The notes beneath the pieces are model-generated. The model did no database searches. It had not been told where the DNA came from and saw only the letters and a list, made by a program, of their open reading frames with translations. DNA of 6,378 nucleotides. Source: an uncultured Lachnospiraceae bacterium. Lineage in GTDB: Bacteria; Bacillota; Clostridia; Lachnospirales; Lachnospiraceae. The DNA lies in assembly GCA_902803355.1 (NCBI GenBank), contig CADCPP010000090.1, forward strand, positions 1-6,378, in the 5' to 3' direction. A program made the translations under genes and the position numbers. Below, one piece after another: positions 5,924 to 6,378 of this stretch. Positions within the stretch are counted from its first letter, which is position 1; the number at the start of each line of letters is the position of its first letter.

Positions 5924-6376
5924 TTATTGCTGTGTTAACTTATCGATTCCCTTACGGATGCGGGCAAGCGATTCGTCCTTGCCGAGGATCTCCATGATCT
6001 CGCAGGGCCCCCCCGGCGTTACCGCCAGACCCGAGACGGCGATGCGCACCGCCCACATCGGCTGACCGATCTTGACCTGTTTCGCTTCGGAATAGGTTTT
6101 GAAGATCGTGTAGACGGCGTCGCGGTTCCAGTCACTCAACGCGGCGAACTGCGGGGCAAGCTCGGCGAGCGTTTCGCGCGCGGTCTCCGGGGTGGACTTG
6201 CTCTTCTGGTGACAGAATAGCGACACGTCGTACTCGGGGAGCTCCTTGAAGAACGCGACCTTTTCCGGGATCTCGGTCAGTTTCTCGGTACGCGCCTGAA
6301 GCAGCGCGGCGATGGCGGGGTATTTGGCTTCGAGCGGCGTTCCGGCGAGGCCGCTGAAGGCGAGCGACGCCTCCGC
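5924..6376 (-). CDS. gltX: Glutamyl-tRNA synthetase, C-terminal part (5' partial)
   Basis: The last 150 residues of a larger protein are visible; the N-terminal catalytic domain lies beyond the window, so the internal ATG at 6226 is not the start. The fragment matches the anticodon-binding helical domain of bacterial GltX, the class I synthetase that charges tRNA-Glu (and often tRNA-Gln in Firmicutes, which lack GlnRS). Diagnostic pieces are LLQARTEKLTEIPEKVAFF, LPEYDVSLFCHQKSKS, and the closing KIGQPMWAVRIAVSG...TPGGPCEIMEILGKDESLARIRKGI. The TAA at 5926-5924 is directly followed by the helicase ATG, so the two share an operon. Codon choice is more GC-ending than in the helicase (for example GCG, CTC, ACG, GAG, AAG) until the last ten codons. 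The identification rests on remembered resemblance to clostridial GltX. Confidence 0.87.
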   Translation of the reverse strand, partial: AEASLAFSGLAGTPLEAKYPAIAALLQARTEKLTEIPEKVAFFKELPEYDVSLFCHQKSKSTPETARETLAELAPQFAALSDWNRDAVYTIFKTYSEAKQVKIGQPMWAVRIAVSGLAVTPGGPCEIMEILGKDESLARIRKGIDKLTQQ

Positions 6377-6378
6377 GA

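Overview
The window looks like chromosomal DNA of a Gram-positive, moderately GC-rich Firmicute, probably a clostridium of the Lachnospiraceae type. The evidence is a LytR-CpsA-Psr (LCP) type envelope protein with PASTA repeats, a YrzB/DUF1292 acidic protein, a YchF GTPase/ATPase, a short UvrD/PcrA-like helicase, strong AGGAGG-type ribosome binding sites and near-consensus sigma-A promoters. This assignment rests on remembered family resemblance, not on a search.

Layout. (1) 1-2136, minus strand: a membrane-anchored LCP-type protein whose 3' end runs off the window. It has an acidic cytoplasmic tail, one membrane segment, the front half of an LCP domain, four 78-residue PASTA repeats and a Thr-Glu-Pro tetrapeptide stalk. 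The back half of the LCP domain is missing although the frame stays open. (2) 2137-2475: a 339-base divergent intergenic region with no gene, two back-to-back promoters and five inverted repeats. (3) 2476-3573, plus: ychF. (4) 3574-3687: a short gap with a probable promoter. (5) 3688-3996, plus: the DUF1292 gene, followed by a strong intrinsic terminator. (6) 4073-5923, minus: the helicase, convergent with the DUF1292 gene; its stop codon touches the terminator U-tract. (7) 5924-6376, minus: the 3' end of gltX (glutamyl-tRNA synthetase), whose TAA is directly followed by the helicase ATG.

The genes fall into three transcription groups. gltX and the helicase form one operon. ychF and the DUF1292 gene point the same way and each has its own likely promoter. 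The LCP-type gene is fired divergently from ychF. Translation (gltX, ychF), DNA repair (helicase) and cell envelope (LCP-PASTA) functions sit side by side without forming one pathway.

Most of the window is ordinary housekeeping DNA. I see no CRISPR array, tRNA, rRNA, insertion sequence or phage gene. The item most worth a second look is the LCP-PASTA protein with half an LCP domain; next is the unusually structured divergent promoter region upstream of it.
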